Of a stretch of DNA of 64,000 bases, positions 25,905 to 37,155 are shown in pieces. This DNA is from Paucibacter sp. TC2R-5 (GTDB lineage Bacteria > Pseudomonadota > Gammaproteobacteria > Burkholderiales > Burkholderiaceae_C). Within the stretch, counting starts at the first letter, position 1; every line of letters begins with the position of its first letter. The notes beneath the pieces were generated by a model. It had not been told where the DNA came from and made no database searches. It was given only the letters and a program-made list of their open reading frames with translations. The stretch spans positions 1 through 64,000 of the forward strand of contig NZ_JAJIRQ010000003.1 of the NCBI RefSeq assembly GCF_025717605.1, in the 5' to 3' direction. Both the position numbers and the translations under genes were made by a program.

Positions 25905-28900
25905 TTAGTTCAGTTCGGCATGTAACTCTTGCAGGGATTGCACCAACAAACCGTCCTGGTGCTTCATACCCTCAACCGCCGCCTCGCAGCCTGCCATGGT
26001 CGTGTAGTAGGTAACACGAGCGGCCAAAGCGGCCTGGCGGATGTAACGGCTGTCGGCAATCGCGGTGCGGGTCTCATCAACCGTCGTGAAGACCAGTTGA
26101 ATCTCGCCGCCTTTGACCATGTCGACGATGTGCGGGCGGCCGTCCTTGATCTTGTTGACAACGCGGACAGGCACGCCGGTCTCGGCAATCGCTGCTGCCG
26201 TACCCTTGGTGGCCACGACACCGAAGCCCAGCGCATGCAAATCACGCGCCACGACCAAGGCGCGTGCCTTGTCGCCGTTTTTCACCGTGATCAAGACATT
26301 GCCCTGACGCGGCAGGCGCGAGCCGGCACCCAACTGGCTCTTCAGCATCGCTTCGCCGAAGGTGCGCGCGGCACCCATGACCTCGCCGGTCGAGCGCATC
26401 TCAGGGCTCAAAACCGGGTCGACACCGGGGAACTTATTGAAAGGGAAAACAGCTTCCTTGACGCTGAAGTAAGGCGGGATGACCTCGGCGGGCACACGGC
26501 CATTGCGGTCCTTCTGGTCCGTCAACTTTTGCCCGGCCATGCAGCGCGCGGCAATCTTCGCCAATTGCTGGCCGGTCGCCTTGGACACAAAAGGCACCGT
26601 ACGCGAGGCGCGCGGGTTGACTTCCAGCACATAGACCGTCGCACCGTCGAGGCCGCCGGTCACGTCGCCCTGAATGGCGAACTGCACATTCATCAGGCCC
26701 ACCACATTCAGGCCGCGCGCCATGGCTGCGGTCTGCCTGCGCAACTCGTCCTGCAAGACTTTGGACAAGGTGTAGGGAGGCAGGGAGCAGGCCGAGTCGC
26801 CGGAGTGAATGCCGGCCGCTTCCACATGCTCCATGATGCCGCCAATCATCACATCGACGCCGTCACTGATGCAGTCGACGTCTACCTCGAGCGCATCTTC
26901 CAAGAAACGGTCGAGCAAGACGGGTGACTTCTCCGACACCCGCACCGCTTCGCGCATATAGCGCTCCAGGTCCTTATCGCCATGGACGATTTCCATCGCC
27001 CGGCCGCCCAGCACATAGCTCGGACGCACGACCAGCGGATAGCCGATCTCGTTGGCCAAGGCCACGGCCTGATCTTCGGTGCGCGCGGTGCGGTTCGGCG
27101 GCTGCTTCAGGCCCAACTCATGCAAAAGCTTTTGGAAACGCTCACGGTCCTCGGCGATATCGATGCTCTCGGGCGTGGTGCCGATGATGGGCACGCCATT
27201 GGCTTCCAGATCAAGGGCCAGCTTCAATGGTGTCTGGCCGCCGTACTGGACGATTACGCCGACCGGCTTTTCTTTCGCCACGATTTCCAGCACGTCTTCC
27301 AGCGTCACCGGCTCGAAGTACAGGCGATCCGAAGTGTCGTAGTCGGTGGACACGGTCTCGGGGTTGCAGTTGACCATGATGGTCTCGTAACCGTCTTCGC
27401 GCAGCGCCATCGCAGCGTGCACGCAGCAATAGTCGAACTCGATGCCCTGGCCGATACGGTTGGGCCCGCCGCCCAAGACCATGATCTTCTTCTTATTGGT
27501 CGGCTCGGCCTCGCACTCTTCCTCATAGGTCGAGTACAGATAGGCGGTCTCTGTGCTGAACTCGGCCGCGCAGGTATCGACCCGCTTGTAGACCGGGCGC
27601 ACACCCAGCGCATGGCGGGCGCGCCGCACCTCATGCTGGTTGGTGGCCAAAAGCTTGCCCAGACGCTTGTCCGAGAAGCCCTTTTTCTTCAGCAGACGCA
27701 ACTCGTCGGCACTCAGCGAGGCCAAGGAACGGCCAGCCAGCGACATCTCGATCTTCACCAACTGCTCGATCTGCGCCAAGAACCAAGGATCGATAGCGGT
27801 TTCTTCGAACACTTCTTGCATGCTCATGCCGATGCGAAAAGCATCCGCCACATAGAGCACGCGCTCGGGGCCGGGCTCACCGATTTCCTGGATGATTTCT
27901 TCGCGGTCGCTGCTGCGCTCGGTCAGACCATCAATGCCGGTCTCCAGGCCGCGCAAGGCCTTCTGGAAGCTCTCCTGGAAGGTGCGGCCCATCGCCATCA
28001 CCTCGCCGACCGACTTCATCTGCGTCGTCAAACGCGAATCGGCCATCGGGAACTTCTCGAACGCGAAACGCGGGATCTTGGTGACCACGTAGTCGATGCT
28101 GGGCTCGAAGGAAGCCGGGGTCACGCCGCCGGTGATGTCGTTGCGCAGCTCATCCAGGGTGTAGCCCACGGCCAGCTTGGCGGCGATCTTGGCAATCGGG
28201 AAGCCGGTCGCCTTGGAGGCCAAGGCGGATGAGCGCGAGACACGCGGATTCATCTCGATCACCGTCATGCGGCCATTCTCGGGGTTGATCGAGAACTGCA
28301 CATTCGAGCCGCCGGTGTCGACGCCGATTTCGCGCAGGATCGCGATCGAAGCATTGCGCAGCAGTTGGTACTCTTTGTCGGTCAGGGTCTGGGCCGGCGC
28401 CACGGTGATCGAGTCGCCGGTATGCACGCCCATCGGGTCCAGGTTTTCGATCGAGCAGACGATGATGCAGTTGTCCTTGCTGTCACGCACGACCTCCATC
28501 TCGTACTCTTTCCAGCCGATCAATGATTCTTCGATCAGCAACTCGCTGGTCGGCGACAGATCGAGGCCGCGCTTGCAGATTTCCTCGAATTCTTCCGGGT
28601 TGTAGGCAATCCCGCCGCCGCTGCCGCCAAGCGTAAAGCTGGGGCGAATCACCATCGGGAAGCCGTTGCTGCCGACCTCGGCCGCGATGCGTTTTTGCAC
28701 CTGCAGCGCTTCTTCCATGCTGTGCGCAATGCCGGAACGGGCCGAGTCCAGGCCGATCTTGGTCATCGCGTCCTTGAACTTCAGGCGGTCTTCGGCCTTC
28801 TCGATCGCCTTCTCGTTGGCGCCAATCATCTCGACCTTGTACTTTTCCAGCACGCCATGCTTGTGCAAGTCGAGCGCGCAATTCAAGGCGGTCTGGCCAC

Positions 28901-29171
28901 CCATGGTCGGCAGCACCGCATCCGGGCGCTCCTTGGCGATGATTTTCTCGACCACCTGCCAGGTGATCGGCTCGATATAGGTGACGTCGGCCGTGTCCGG
29001 GTCGGTCATGATGGTGGCCGGGTTGCTGTTCACCAGGATGACCTTGTAGCCCTCCTCGCGCAGCGCCTTGCAAGCCTGGGCGCCCGAATAGTCGAATTCG
29101 CAGGCTTGGCCAATGATGATGGGGCCGGCCCCGATGATCAGAATACTTTTGATGTCTGTACGTTTTGGCAT
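25905..29171 (-). CDS. carB: Carbamoyl-phosphate synthase large subunit CarB
   Basis: Makes carbamoyl phosphate from bicarbonate, ATP and ammonia supplied by CarA, for pyrimidine and arginine synthesis. 1088 residues, full length, with two homologous ATP-grasp halves ([21 protein letters not shown] in the first; [19 protein letters not shown] in the second) and a C-terminal MGS-like allosteric domain ([20 protein letters not shown]). It starts 40 bases after carA. Confidence 0.98.
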   Translation of the reverse strand: MPKRTDIKSILIIGAGPIIIGQACEFDYSGAQACKALREEGYKVILVNSNPATIMTDPDTADVTYIEPITWQVVEKIIAKERPDAVLPTMGGQTALNCALDLHKHGVLEKYKVEMIGANEKAIEKAEDRLKFKDAMTKIGLDSARSGIAHSMEEALQVQKRIAAEVGSNGFPMVIRPSFTLGGSGGGIAYNPEEFEEICKRGLDLSPTSELLIEESLIGWKEYEMEVVRDSKDNCIIVCSIENLDPMGVHTGDSITVAPAQTLTDKEYQLLRNASIAILREIGVDTGGSNVQFSINPENGRMTVIEMNPRVSRSSALASKATGFPIAKIAAKLAVGYTLDELRNDITGGVTPASFEPSIDYVVTKIPRFAFEKFPMADSRLTTQMKSVGEVMAMGRTFQESFQKALRGLETGIDGLTERSSDREEIIQEIGEPGPERVLYVADAFRIGMSMQEVFEETAIDPWFLAQIEQLVKIEMSLAGRSLASLSADELRLLKKKGFSDKRLGKLLATNQHEVRRARHALGVRPVYKRVDTCAAEFSTETAYLYSTYEEECEAEPTNKKKIMVLGGGPNRIGQGIEFDYCCVHAAMALREDGYETIMVNCNPETVSTDYDTSDRLYFEPVTLEDVLEIVAKEKPVGVIVQYGGQTPLKLALDLEANGVPIIGTTPESIDIAEDRERFQKLLHELGLKQPPNRTARTEDQAVALANEIGYPLVVRPSYVLGGRAMEIVHGDKDLERYMREAVRVSEKSPVLLDRFLEDALEVDVDCISDGVDVMIGGIMEHVEAAGIHSGDSACSLPPYTLSKVLQDELRRQTAAMARGLNVVGLMNVQFAIQGDVTGGLDGATVYVLEVNPRASRTVPFVSKATGQQLAKIAARCMAGQKLTDQKDRNGRVPAEVIPPYFSVKEAVFPFNKFPGVDPVLSPEMRSTGEVMGAARTFGEAMLKSQLGAGSRLPRQGNVLITVKNGDKARALVVARDLHALGFGVVATKGTAAAIAETGVPVRVVNKIKDGRPHIVDMVKGGEIQLVFTTVDETRTAIADSRYIRQAALAARVTYYTTMAGCEAAVEGMKHQDGLLVQSLQELHAELN

Positions 29172-29210
29172 GTCTTTACTCCGTCCGCCTAGTTCTGTTC
29201 TGTGCTGTTT

Positions 29211-30371
29211 TCAGGACTTGGCCATCAGGCCAATGAAACGGTCAAACAGGTAGGCGATATCGTGGGGGCCTGGGCTGGCCTCGGGGTGACCCTGGAAGCA
29301 GAACGCCGGCTTGTCGGTGCGGGCCAGGCCTTGCAGCGTGCCGTCGAACAGGCTGATGTGGGTGGCGCGCAAATTGGCCGGCAGGCTTTCGGCATCGACC
29401 GCGAAACCATGGTTCTGGCTGGTGATGCTGACCCGGCCGCTGTCCAGGTCCTTGACCGGATGGTTGGCACCGTGGTGGCCAAACTTCATCTTGAAGGTCT
29501 TGGCGCCCGAGGCCAGCGCCATGATCTGATGGCCCAAGCAGATGCCGAAGGTCGGAATGCCGGCCTCGATCAGTTGCGCCGCGGCCTTGATCGCGTAATC
29601 GCAGGGCTGCGGATCGCCGGGGCCGTTGGACAAGAACACGCCGTCCGGCTCCAGATCAAACACGGCAGACGCGGGCGTTTGCGCCGGCACCACGGTGATC
29701 TTGCAGCCGCGCGAGGCCAGCATGCGCAGGATATTGCTCTTCACGCCGAAGTCATACGCAACCACGTGGAAGCGCGGCTGCGTTTGCTCACCATAGCCCT
29801 TGCCCAAGACCCATTCGGTCTCGGTCCAGCTGTGCGTGGCCTCGGTGCTGACGACCTTGGCGAGATCCAAGCCGGCAATGCTGGGCGCCCCTTTGGCCAG
29901 CGCAATCGCCTTGGCAATCAACTCGTCGGTGATGGCCTGGCCGGCGGCCAAGCCAATGATGCAGCCGCTTTGCGCGCCGGTGGTGCGCAAGACGCGGGTC
30001 AGGCGGCGGGTATCGATATCGGCGATCGCCACGGTGCCTTCGTCTTGCAGGTACTGCACCAGGCTACGGGTCTTGCGGAAGTTGGAGTCAAGGATCGGTG
30101 GTTCCTTGATGATCAGGCCAGCGGCATGGATCTTCTGCGCCTCGACGTCCTCATCGTTGACGCCGTAATTGCCGATGTGCGGATACGTGAGTGTCACGAT
30201 CTGGCGGCAATAGCTCGGGTCGGTGAGGATCTCTTGATAGCCGGTCATCGCGGTGTTGAACACCACTTCGCCGACCGTCTGACCGGCTGCACCGATCGAG
30301 GAGCCTTTGAAGACCGTACCGTCTGCCAGGGCGAGGATCGCTTTGGGGGATGAGAGCAATTCGGGCAGCAC
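29211..30371 (-). CDS. carA: Carbamoyl-phosphate synthase small subunit CarA
   Basis: Glutaminase subunit that channels ammonia to CarB. 386 residues: N-terminal CPSase domain ([43 protein letters not shown]) and C-terminal class I glutamine amidotransferase with nucleophile motif FGICLGHQ and His/Glu motif [12 protein letters not shown]. Start is GTG 30371 with CGGAG 7 bases upstream. A leader of about 140 bases may precede it (see the candidate promoter at 30512-30538). Confidence 0.97.
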   Translation of the reverse strand: MLPELLSSPKAILALADGTVFKGSSIGAAGQTVGEVVFNTAMTGYQEILTDPSYCRQIVTLTYPHIGNYGVNDEDVEAQKIHAAGLIIKEPPILDSNFRKTRSLVQYLQDEGTVAIADIDTRRLTRVLRTTGAQSGCIIGLAAGQAITDELIAKAIALAKGAPSIAGLDLAKVVSTEATHSWTETEWVLGKGYGEQTQPRFHVVAYDFGVKSNILRMLASRGCKITVVPAQTPASAVFDLEPDGVFLSNGPGDPQPCDYAIKAAAQLIEAGIPTFGICLGHQIMALASGAKTFKMKFGHHGANHPVKDLDSGRVSITSQNHGFAVDAESLPANLRATHISLFDGTLQGLARTDKPAFCFQGHPEASPGPHDIAYLFDRFIGLMAKS

Positions 30372-30511
30372 GGGGGGACTCCGGTAGTAGCGCGCGCCCT
30401 GCTCTACTCTTTTTTGAGACCTGGACAGTCAAAGAGCCGGAATCCGGGATTAGGAAACTGGTGGAGTTTCGCGGGGCGTACGTGTGGTTGCGTAAAACTA
30501 TTGCGGGTAAA

Positions 30512-30538
30512 CCTGCTGAGTATACCCGAGCAGGGTAT
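30512..30538 (-). promoter_or_regulatory. Candidate carA promoter with two nested dyads
   Basis: On the minus strand a good -10 TATACT (30519-30524) lies with two interleaved inverted repeats: ATACCC-N5-GGGTAT (30522-30538) and CCTGCT-N11-AGCAGG (30512-30534). TTGGTG upstream is a poor -35 at 15 bases. The dyads could be an operator over the promoter. No attenuator-like terminator is seen in the leader. Confidence 0.35.
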
Positions 30539-30611
30539 TCACCAATGCCTAGCAGACTCGATTGACATGCTGATGTAACTTTTTCCCGCCGCTTCCCCCA
30601 CCCCTCGCAAT

Positions 30612-31016
30612 TCAGGCCAGAGCCGCAATACCTGCCCGGGCGATCTGAGCATCTTCACTCGACTTCACGCCGCTGACACCCACCGCACCGACGCAAAAGC
30701 CGTCCACCATGATGGGCACACCACCCTCGAGCAAACCACTCAGCCCCGGCGCACTCAAGAAAGAAACCCGACCTTGATTGATGATGTCCTCATAGACTTT
30801 CGATTCGCGCCGCCCCAAGGCCGCCGTATTCGCTTTGGCGGGTGCGATTTGAGCGGAAATGGCTGCCGCACCATCCAAGCGCTGCAGCCACAAAAGATGA
30901 CCACCATCGTCAACGATGGCGATGGAGACTGCCCATTGATTTGCCAAGGCCTCGGCCTCGGCTGCAGCGGCAATGCGTTTGACCTCTTCCAGTCCGATAA
31001 ATGGTTTTTGCTTCAT
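30612..31016 (-). CDS. GlcG/HbpS-like (DUF336) protein
   Basis: 134-residue protein of the GlcG/HbpS heme-binding-like fold: VSIAIVDDGGHLLWLQRLDGA, KANTAALGRRESK, and the Gly-rich GLEGGVPI-type and GAVGVSGVKSSEDAQIA ends are typical. Relatives include extracellular heme-binding HbpS and proteins next to glycolate oxidase genes; most are uncharacterised. ATG 31016 has AGGAG 9 bases upstream. No signal peptide is visible, so probably cytosolic. It is upstream of carA on the same strand but about 240 bases away, so likely separate. Confidence 0.82.
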   Translation of the reverse strand: MKQKPFIGLEEVKRIAAAAEAEALANQWAVSIAIVDDGGHLLWLQRLDGAAAISAQIAPAKANTAALGRRESKVYEDIINQGRVSFLSAPGLSGLLEGGVPIMVDGFCVGAVGVSGVKSSEDAQIARAGIAALA

Positions 31017-31189
31017 GCTGTTGAACTCCTCGCTAAAGCCCGCACTGTAATAGGCGAGGCTGGCCGGTGTCTGCTCGCAAGGAGCTAGATGCCAACCCCG
31101 AGGCGCAGATTGCGAACTCAAGCTACAGTCCTGCTTGAGATGTGCTCACGGATTCAAGCATCCGCACCAATTTTCAGTCTGGAGGATTT

Positions 31190-31885
31190 ATGAACGAAAC
31201 CCTGCAAAACCAATACGGCGGCGCCCTCAACAGCGGCTTGGCCGTCGATCGCCAACGCGTCTTGCGCAACACCTATTGGCTCTTGGCCTTGTCGATGGTA
31301 CCGACCGTGCTGGGCGCCTGGGTTGGCGTGACCACCGGCATCATGGCCACGATGGGCATGGGCATGAGCATGATGGTGTTCATGGTCGGCGCCTTCGGTC
31401 TGATGTATGCGGTCGAAAAGACCAAGAACTCCAGCACCGGCGTCTACGTGTTGCTGGCCTTCACCTTCTTCATGGGTTTGATGCTGTCGCGCATGCTGGC
31501 GCAGATTCTGGGCTTCCGCAACGGCAGCAGCCTGATCATGATGGCCTTCGGCGGCACCGGTGCGATCTTCTTCGCGATGGCAACGCTCGCCACCGTCATC
31601 AAGCGTGATCTGTCCAATATGGGCAAGTTCTTGTACGTCGGCGCCATCATCTTGCTGGTGGTCGGCTTGGCCAATATCTTCATCCAGTCTTCGGCGCTGA
31701 TGCTGACGATGCTGGCGCTGTCGATGGCTGTCTTCTCGGCCTTCATGCTGTACGACATCAAGCGCGTGCTGGATGGCGGCGAGACCAACTACATCTCGGC
31801 CACCTTGGCGATCTATCTGGACATCTATAACGTGTTCCAGAGCCTGCTGTCGCTGCTGGGTATCTTCGGCGGCGAAAGAGACTGA
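31190..31885 (+). CDS. BI-1/YccA family inner-membrane protein
   Basis: Bax inhibitor-1 family protein, 231 residues with seven predicted helices and the family C-terminal motif (FMLYDIKRVLDGGETNYI...LDIYNVFQSLL). The E. coli relative YccA binds FtsH and modulates its proteolysis; ftsH lies about 8 kb away here, which is suggestive but not evidence. ATG 31190 is chosen for the strong GGAGG 4 bases upstream. A good terminator follows. Confidence 0.92.
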   Translation: MNETLQNQYGGALNSGLAVDRQRVLRNTYWLLALSMVPTVLGAWVGVTTGIMATMGMGMSMMVFMVGAFGLMYAVEKTKNSSTGVYVLLAFTFFMGLMLSRMLAQILGFRNGSSLIMMAFGGTGAIFFAMATLATVIKRDLSNMGKFLYVGAIILLVVGLANIFIQSSALMLTMLALSMAVFSAFMLYDIKRVLDGGETNYISATLAIYLDIYNVFQSLLSLLGIFGGERD

Positions 31886-31903
31886 TTGATCGAGAAAGAA
31901 TAG

Positions 31904-31932
31904 AAAACGGGGTCCGAGGACCCCGTTTTTTT
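31904..31932 (+). terminator. Rho-independent terminator after the BI-1 family gene
   Basis: AAAACGGGGTCC pairs with GGACCCCGTTTT around a tiny loop, followed by a T-run to about 31932. It sits 18 bases after the stop codon. Confidence 0.88.
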
Positions 31933-31956
31933 ATGCCTGAACACTGCTGGCCCTCA

Positions 31957-31982
31957 ATCGCGCTCAAAGACTGCGATGCTTT
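31957..31982 (-). repeat. Fossil copy of the rlmD 3' end
   Basis: 26 bases match 32029-32054 (inside rlmD) at 24 of 26 positions, same orientation, 72 bases apart. Read on the minus strand this copy encodes SIAVFERD followed at once by TGA, which is the usual end of RlmD proteins. The live gene instead ends [11 protein letters not shown]. This looks like a tandem duplication or replacement of the gene tail. Confidence 0.7.
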
Positions 31983-32016
31983 AGTTCCAGCATCACATCG
32001 CTAACGCGATATGAGC

Positions 32017-33384
32017 TTACTCTGAAGCATCGCGCTCGAAGACCGCGATGCTTTCAACATGGGACGTGTGTGGGAACATATTGACCGCGCTGGCCGCCGT
32101 GCAACGGTAGCCCGCCTGATTGACCAAAATACCGGCATCACGCGCCAGCGTCGCCGGGTTGCAGCTGACATAAACGATGCGCTTGGGCGCCTGCCAGCCC
32201 GGTGCCAAGCTCGGATCAAGATGGATTTCGGCCAAGGCCTGCGACAGTGCATGGGCGCCATCGCGCGGTGGGTCCACCAACCACTTGTCGGCCGAACCAT
32301 CGGCGACCAGCAATGCAGGCGTCATCTCGAACAAGTTGCGAGCAACAAAGGCCGTGTTGGCCGATAGGCCATTCAGCACCGCATTCTCACGTGAGCGCTG
32401 CACCAGCGTCTCGCTGCCCTCAATGCCCAAGACTTCGCGTGCCTTGGTGGCCAAAGGCAAGGTGAAATTACCCAAGCCGCAGAACCAGTCAATCACACGC
32501 TCATCGCGCTGCACATCCAGCAGGCGCAGCGCCCGCCCGACCAGCACGGTGTTGATATGCGGATTGACCTGGGTGAAGTCGGTCGGCTTGAAGGGCATCA
32601 CGACGCCAAACTCGGGCAGGCTGTAGGACAAAGCGGGGCCGCCAGCGTCCAGCAAGGCCACCGTGTCCGGCCCCTTGGGCTGCAACCACCATTGCACGCC
32701 GGCGTGCTGGGCCGCGAACTCACGCAATATGGTCTTGTCCGAGTCCGGCAAGGGATTCAAATGGCGCAAGACCAGGGCGATCACCTCGTCCCCCATGGCC
32801 AACTCGATCTGAGGCAAGTTGTCGCGCTGGGCCATGCTGGCGATCATTTCGCGCAGCGGCATCAAGAGATCGCTGACCCGCTGCGGCACCACTTTGCAGA
32901 CCTGCATATCGGCCACATAGCGGCTCTTGCGCTCGTGAAAACCGATCAAGACCATGCTCTTTTTGATCACATAGCGGACCGAAAAGCGAGCCCGGTAGCG
33001 ATAGCCCCAGGTCGGCCCTTCGATCGGGCGCAAGACCATCTCGGGCTTGACCTTGCCGAGGTGCCAGAGGCTGTCCTCCATCACGCGCTGCTTGACGGCC
33101 ACTTGCGCGCCGGCGTGCAAATGCTGCATCTTGCAGCCGCCGCATGAACCCGCGTGCAGACCCGCATGCGGGCAACCGGGCGTCACGCGCTGCGAGCTTT
33201 CACGCCGCATTGCCACCAGCGTGCCCTGCTCCCAGCTGCTTTTTTTGCGGCCAACGGTGACTTGCACCTCTTCACCGGGCAAAGCGCCTTCGATGAACAC
33301 CACTTTGCCTTCTTCGTTGCGGGCAACGCCTTGGGCGTCCAGGTCCATCGATTCGACCTTGAGCCATTCTGATTGTTGAGTCAT
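32017..33384 (-). CDS. rlmD: 23S rRNA (uracil-1939-C5)-methyltransferase RlmD
   Basis: SAM-dependent RNA methyltransferase, 455 residues. An N-terminal TRAM domain is followed by an iron-sulfur cluster signature ([14 protein letters not shown] plus the later MQVC), the SAM-binding region [16 protein letters not shown], and the catalytic-cysteine motif [13 protein letters not shown]. The end [14 protein letters not shown] is typical, but here it carries three extra residues, ASE, and a copy of the gene tail lies just downstream. It ends in the gap facing the BI-1 gene terminator. Confidence 0.95.
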   Translation of the reverse strand: MTQQSEWLKVESMDLDAQGVARNEEGKVVFIEGALPGEEVQVTVGRKKSSWEQGTLVAMRRESSQRVTPGCPHAGLHAGSCGGCKMQHLHAGAQVAVKQRVMEDSLWHLGKVKPEMVLRPIEGPTWGYRYRARFSVRYVIKKSMVLIGFHERKSRYVADMQVCKVVPQRVSDLLMPLREMIASMAQRDNLPQIELAMGDEVIALVLRHLNPLPDSDKTILREFAAQHAGVQWWLQPKGPDTVALLDAGGPALSYSLPEFGVVMPFKPTDFTQVNPHINTVLVGRALRLLDVQRDERVIDWFCGLGNFTLPLATKAREVLGIEGSETLVQRSRENAVLNGLSANTAFVARNLFEMTPALLVADGSADKWLVDPPRDGAHALSQALAEIHLDPSLAPGWQAPKRIVYVSCNPATLARDAGILVNQAGYRCTAASAVNMFPHTSHVESIAVFERDASE

Positions 33385-33440
33385 GGGCGGGATTATCCCA
33401 GCCCGAACCGGCCGTTTCGCCCTGTCGCAAACTTCAAGCG

Positions 33441-34466
33441 CTAAAAAACAGAATCTCGGTCTATGCCATGCCTCAACATGCCGCGCTTGAGCTTGGCCAA
33501 GGCTTCGATCTGGATTTGCCGAATTCGCTCACGAGTCAGGTGCAGACGCAGCGCCAACACATCCAGGGTCTCGGGCTCCCGGTCGGCCAGCCCATAGCGG
33601 CCGGCCAAAACCTCGCGTTCGCGTTCATTCAATGCGGCCATGCCGTTCTCCAGCAAGGCATCTACCTCATGACTAAGCCGCAATCCGAGCGGATCCACCG
33701 CATGCTCGTCAGCCACCAGATCCATCACCGTGTCGCCGCCATCGACACCGCGCTCGGCCGGCGAGTCTAGCGAGCTGGGCAACTCCGCGAAGGACAGCAA
33801 CTCCGCCACTTCCGCAATCGGTCGGCCCACTGCGGCGGCGATTTCTTCGACCTTGACCCGCGTACTACTGCCGTCCTTGCCATTGCGTGCATGCGCGGCC
33901 TCCAGCGCACGCCGCGCCTTGAGCACATGGTTGAGCTCGCGCACAATGTGCACCGGCAGGCGCACCAAGCGGGCCTGATGCATCAAGGCGCTTTCGACGC
34001 TTTGGCGAATCCACCAGCTGGCGTAGGTTGAAAAGCGAAACCCTCGTTCGGGCTCAAACTTGCCGATCGCATGCATCAGACCGAGATTGCCCTCCTCGAT
34101 CAGATCACTCATCGGCAGACCACGGCCGAGATAATTTTTAGCCACGCTAACGACCAAGCGCAGGTTGTGCTCGATCATTGACTGCCGGGCCTCAAAGCTG
34201 CCCGCCCTGGCCTGCACCGCCGTGTCGTACTCCTCTTGCGGCGTCAACAAGGGTGTACGGCGAATATCTCTCAAATAAGCCTGCAGCGCGTTGCCAAGCT
34301 CGAGCTCTGCACTCTCCAGTAGGCCGACCGGAACACCGCCGGCAGCCGCCACACCGATCGCCTCCGCCACATCCTCATCAGCCAGCTTGGGGTCAAGCTC
34401 ATCGCCTGAGGCGAGATGCCCATTGCTATGTGCGTGAGAGGAATGATTTGGCGCAGGATGTTTCAT
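33441..34466 (-). CDS. rpoS: RNA polymerase sigma factor RpoS
   Basis: Stationary-phase and general stress sigma factor, 341 residues. Region 1.2 ([22 protein letters not shown]), region 2 ([42 protein letters not shown]), region 3 and region 4 ([26 protein letters not shown]) are intact. A Ser/His-rich N-terminal tail precedes them. It sits downstream of nlpD by 29 bases in the classic surE-pcm-nlpD-rpoS order, so a main promoter inside nlpD, as in E. coli, is likely. Confidence 0.97.
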   Translation of the reverse strand: MKHPAPNHSSHAHSNGHLASGDELDPKLADEDVAEAIGVAAAGGVPVGLLESAELELGNALQAYLRDIRRTPLLTPQEEYDTAVQARAGSFEARQSMIEHNLRLVVSVAKNYLGRGLPMSDLIEEGNLGLMHAIGKFEPERGFRFSTYASWWIRQSVESALMHQARLVRLPVHIVRELNHVLKARRALEAAHARNGKDGSSTRVKVEEIAAAVGRPIAEVAELLSFAELPSSLDSPAERGVDGGDTVMDLVADEHAVDPLGLRLSHEVDALLENGMAALNEREREVLAGRYGLADREPETLDVLALRLHLTRERIRQIQIEALAKLKRGMLRHGIDRDSVF

Positions 34467-34495
34467 GGCATCAATTTCGCTGCGCCGATAAGGCT

Positions 34496-35398
34496 TTAGC
34501 GACCTGGGAGCAACTTCGCGGGGTCGATGGGCTTGCCTTGCTTGCGCACCTCGAAGTGCAGCTTGACTTGATCAGCATCACTGGAGCCCATCTCGGCAAT
34601 TTTCTGGCCCTTGCGCACCGCTTGATCCTCTTTCACCAACAAGGTCTGGTTGTGCGCGTAGGCCGTCAAATAGGTCGAGTTGTGCTTGATGATGACCAGA
34701 TTGCCGTAACCACGCAAGCCCGAACCTGCATAAACCACGCGACCGTCGGCCGCTGCGAGCACAGCATCGCCGGCCTTGCCGTAGAAGGCCAAACCCTTGT
34801 TGCGCTGCTCGTCAAAGCCGACATTGACCGCTCCAGCGGCTGGCCAGCCCCAGACCGGATCATCATCGTTGTCGCGCACAGCGGCCGCCGCCGAGGCGGA
34901 CGCTGACGCTGACGCAGTGGTCGCCGATGCCGCTGATGCAGCCCCGGCGGTGCTTGTGGCCTTGGCATCGAGAGGCCGGCTTTCGACCTTGGCCGCTGGC
35001 ACCGACTTGGTCGTCACCGCTGCGGCATCGACGCCAGGCGCCAACACGCGCAAGACCTGGCCCACCTCAATCCGATTCGGGTTCTCAAGGGCATTCCACT
35101 TGATCAAATCCCGCGTGCTTTGACCGTTATCGATGGCGATACGGATCAAGTTGTCGCCCGGTTTGACGGTGTAGTAACCCGGCTTGCCGGCGTTCTCGGC
35201 ACCGGGCAAGGGCTTGACTTCGGGTGTTGGCGTGCTCGGCACGGGCACAGGATTGGACGGCTTGGCCGCGCCACCCTTGATATCGCGTGCTTCGACCGGC
35301 GCCTTATTGGGTGTTGAGCTGCATCCCGCCAAAACGGCCAGGCCCGCGAGCCCGGCGGACAGCAAGATATTCTTAAAACGGAAGGTGTTCTTTTGCAT
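34496..35398 (-). CDS. nlpD: NlpD-type lipoprotein with LysM and degenerate M23 domain
   Basis: Outer-membrane lipoprotein that activates cell-wall amidases at division. 300 residues: lipobox LAGC in the signal, a LysM domain (YYTVKPGDNLIRIAIDNGQ...NRIEVGQVLRV), a low-complexity Ala/Ser/Thr linker, and a LytM/M23 domain (VVYAGSGLRGYGNLVIIKHN, LHFEVRKQGKPIDP). The zinc-ligand His-x3-Asp pattern is not present where expected (KGLAFYGKAGDAV), as in E. coli NlpD, so it is an activator rather than an endopeptidase. Confidence 0.95.
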   Translation of the reverse strand: MQKNTFRFKNILLSAGLAGLAVLAGCSSTPNKAPVEARDIKGGAAKPSNPVPVPSTPTPEVKPLPGAENAGKPGYYTVKPGDNLIRIAIDNGQSTRDLIKWNALENPNRIEVGQVLRVLAPGVDAAAVTTKSVPAAKVESRPLDAKATSTAGAASAASATTASASASASAAAAVRDNDDDPVWGWPAAGAVNVGFDEQRNKGLAFYGKAGDAVLAAADGRVVYAGSGLRGYGNLVIIKHNSTYLTAYAHNQTLLVKEDQAVRKGQKIAEMGSSDADQVKLHFEVRKQGKPIDPAKLLPGR

Positions 35399-35489
35399 GC
35401 GGCGCTATAAAGACTTTGACGGGCTGGGATCAAGCCCGCAAGGCAGGCCTGATGTGCAAAAAATCGCGCCCGCAAAATCTATCGGGCGC

Positions 35490-36344
35490 TTACATCACAC
35501 CTGATTTTAGAGGCACGAACAGCACCGCCTCAAACTCGCTACGAACAAAACGGCTAACGCCCGCTTCGAGCAGGTGGTCAACCACCACCAGAACCTGTCC
35601 ACGGCCTCCCGGTGCCACCATCGGTGCGACCAAACGTCCGCCTGGCGCCAGCTGATCCAACCAAGCCTGCGGCAAGTCTTCACCCCCTGCCGCAGCGATG
35701 ATGCTGTCGAAGGGCGCCGCGCCCGCAAAGCCCAGTCGTCCATCGCCATACACGAGCCGGATATTGCCGCGTGCCGCGGCGGCCAAGTTCAGGCGGGCCT
35801 TGTCATGCAAAGGCTTGAGGCGCTCGATCGAAACGACCTGCTTGGCCAACAGCGCCAGCACGGCGGCCTGATAGCCGCAGCCCGTGCCGATCTCCAGGAC
35901 GCGCCCGAGGCTTGCCTGCTGCGCCGCAGCAGCGCCGCCAAACAGCATCGCGATCATGCGACCCACCACCGACGGCTTGGAGATCGTCTGGCCATGACCA
36001 ATCGGCAGGCTGGTGTCTTCGTAGGCCTGAATCGCCAATGCGCTGTCGACAAACTCGTGCCGATAGACCCCCGCCAGCGCCTGCAGCACCCGCTCGTCAC
36101 GCAGCCCGTCTTGCTGCAAGCGGCTGACCATGCGTTGGCGCACCATGGCCGAGTCCAGTCCCAGACCGCTGGGTGCAGAGCGGCGCGCCGCATCCTGCGC
36201 CGCCTCGCGCAGATGGCGCTGGGGCATCAAGACCTCGCGGCTCGCTGCGGCGGAAGGCGTGCCACTTGGCTGACTCGACTTCTTCGCGCCAATGCCGGCC
36301 AGCGGCACAGGAAAGCGCGAAGAACGCGCCGGTAAGTCGCTCAT
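35490..36344 (-). CDS. pcm: Protein-L-isoaspartate O-methyltransferase Pcm
   Basis: Repairs isoaspartyl residues in aged proteins using SAM. 284 residues: the catalytic core begins near residue 75 ([19 protein letters not shown]), with the substrate loop [12 protein letters not shown] and SAM motif [16 protein letters not shown]. The roughly 70-residue N-terminal extension, Ser/Pro/Ala-rich, is longer than in E. coli. ATG 36344 overlaps the surE stop (ATGA), giving translational coupling. Confidence 0.93.
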   Translation of the reverse strand: MSDLPARSSRFPVPLAGIGAKKSSQPSGTPSAAASREVLMPQRHLREAAQDAARRSAPSGLGLDSAMVRQRMVSRLQQDGLRDERVLQALAGVYRHEFVDSALAIQAYEDTSLPIGHGQTISKPSVVGRMIAMLFGGAAAAQQASLGRVLEIGTGCGYQAAVLALLAKQVVSIERLKPLHDKARLNLAAAARGNIRLVYGDGRLGFAGAAPFDSIIAAAGGEDLPQAWLDQLAPGGRLVAPMVAPGGRGQVLVVVDHLLEAGVSRFVRSEFEAVLFVPLKSGVM

Positions 36345-37090
36345 AGAGGCAAGCCCAGGCGATTGCTCCATACCGGCAAAGCCGCATGGTGCGTCAAGTC
36401 AACCTGCAAGGGCGTGACGGACACCCTATTGTTGGCGGTCGCATAGAAGTCGGTGCCCTCGCCCGCTTCGCGCGCGTCTCCGGCCGGGCCAATCCAGTAA
36501 ATCGTGTCGCCACGCGGGCTTTGCTGACGAATCACCGCTTCGCTGGCATGCCGGCGCCCCAGGCGCGTAATGCACCGAGGCAAATGGGGCGCATCGGCAT
36601 GATTGGGGATATTGACGTTGAGCAAAAAGGCCTCGTTCAAGCCGGACGCGATGACCTGCTCGACCAAGCTGCGCGCCATGGCGGCAGCGGCGTCCAGCTG
36701 ACCCCAGCCTTTGTCCACCTGCGAGAAAGCGATCGAGGGAATGCCGAACAAAAAGCCCTCGGTCGCCGCGGCCACGGTGCCCGAATACAGGGTGTCGTCA
36801 CCCATATTGGCGCCGTTATTGATGCCCGATAGCACCAGATCGGGTTTGTAATCCAGCAGCCCGGTCAGCGCCACGTGGACGCAGTCGGACGGTGTGCCGT
36901 TGACATAGCGAAAACCGTTGCTGGCTGTGTAAACCGACAGCGGCCGGCCCAGGGTCAGCGAGTTGGAGGTGCCACTGGCGTTTTGTTCCGGGGCAATCAC
37001 ATCAATTTGACCCAAGCCCTCGCAGGCTTTGACCAAGGCCATCAAGCCCGGTGCCAGGTATCCGTCATCATTGGCTATCAATATTCTCAT
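36341..37090 (-). CDS. surE: 5'/3'-nucleotidase SurE
   Basis: Divalent-metal nucleoside monophosphatase, 249 residues. Metal-binding motif IANDDG (D8, D9), then [10 protein letters not shown] and [12 protein letters not shown], complete the active site. ATG 37090 is used; upstream in-frame starts add unconserved residues. First gene of the surE-pcm-nlpD-rpoS operon. Confidence 0.96.
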   Translation of the reverse strand: MRILIANDDGYLAPGLMALVKACEGLGQIDVIAPEQNASGTSNSLTLGRPLSVYTASNGFRYVNGTPSDCVHVALTGLLDYKPDLVLSGINNGANMGDDTLYSGTVAAATEGFLFGIPSIAFSQVDKGWGQLDAAAAMARSLVEQVIASGLNEAFLLNVNIPNHADAPHLPRCITRLGRRHASEAVIRQQSPRGDTIYWIGPAGDAREAGEGTDFYATANNRVSVTPLQVDLTHHAALPVWSNRLGLPL

Positions 37091-37155
37091 GCTGCGCATT
37101 GTAGGCAAGCCGCCCGGCGGCAAGCCTCTCGAGAACCCGCCCCTCTTGGCTGAAT

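Noticed and set aside
26982-28232. 416-codon plus-strand frame opposite carB
   Set aside because: Shadow frame; carB is complete on the other strand.
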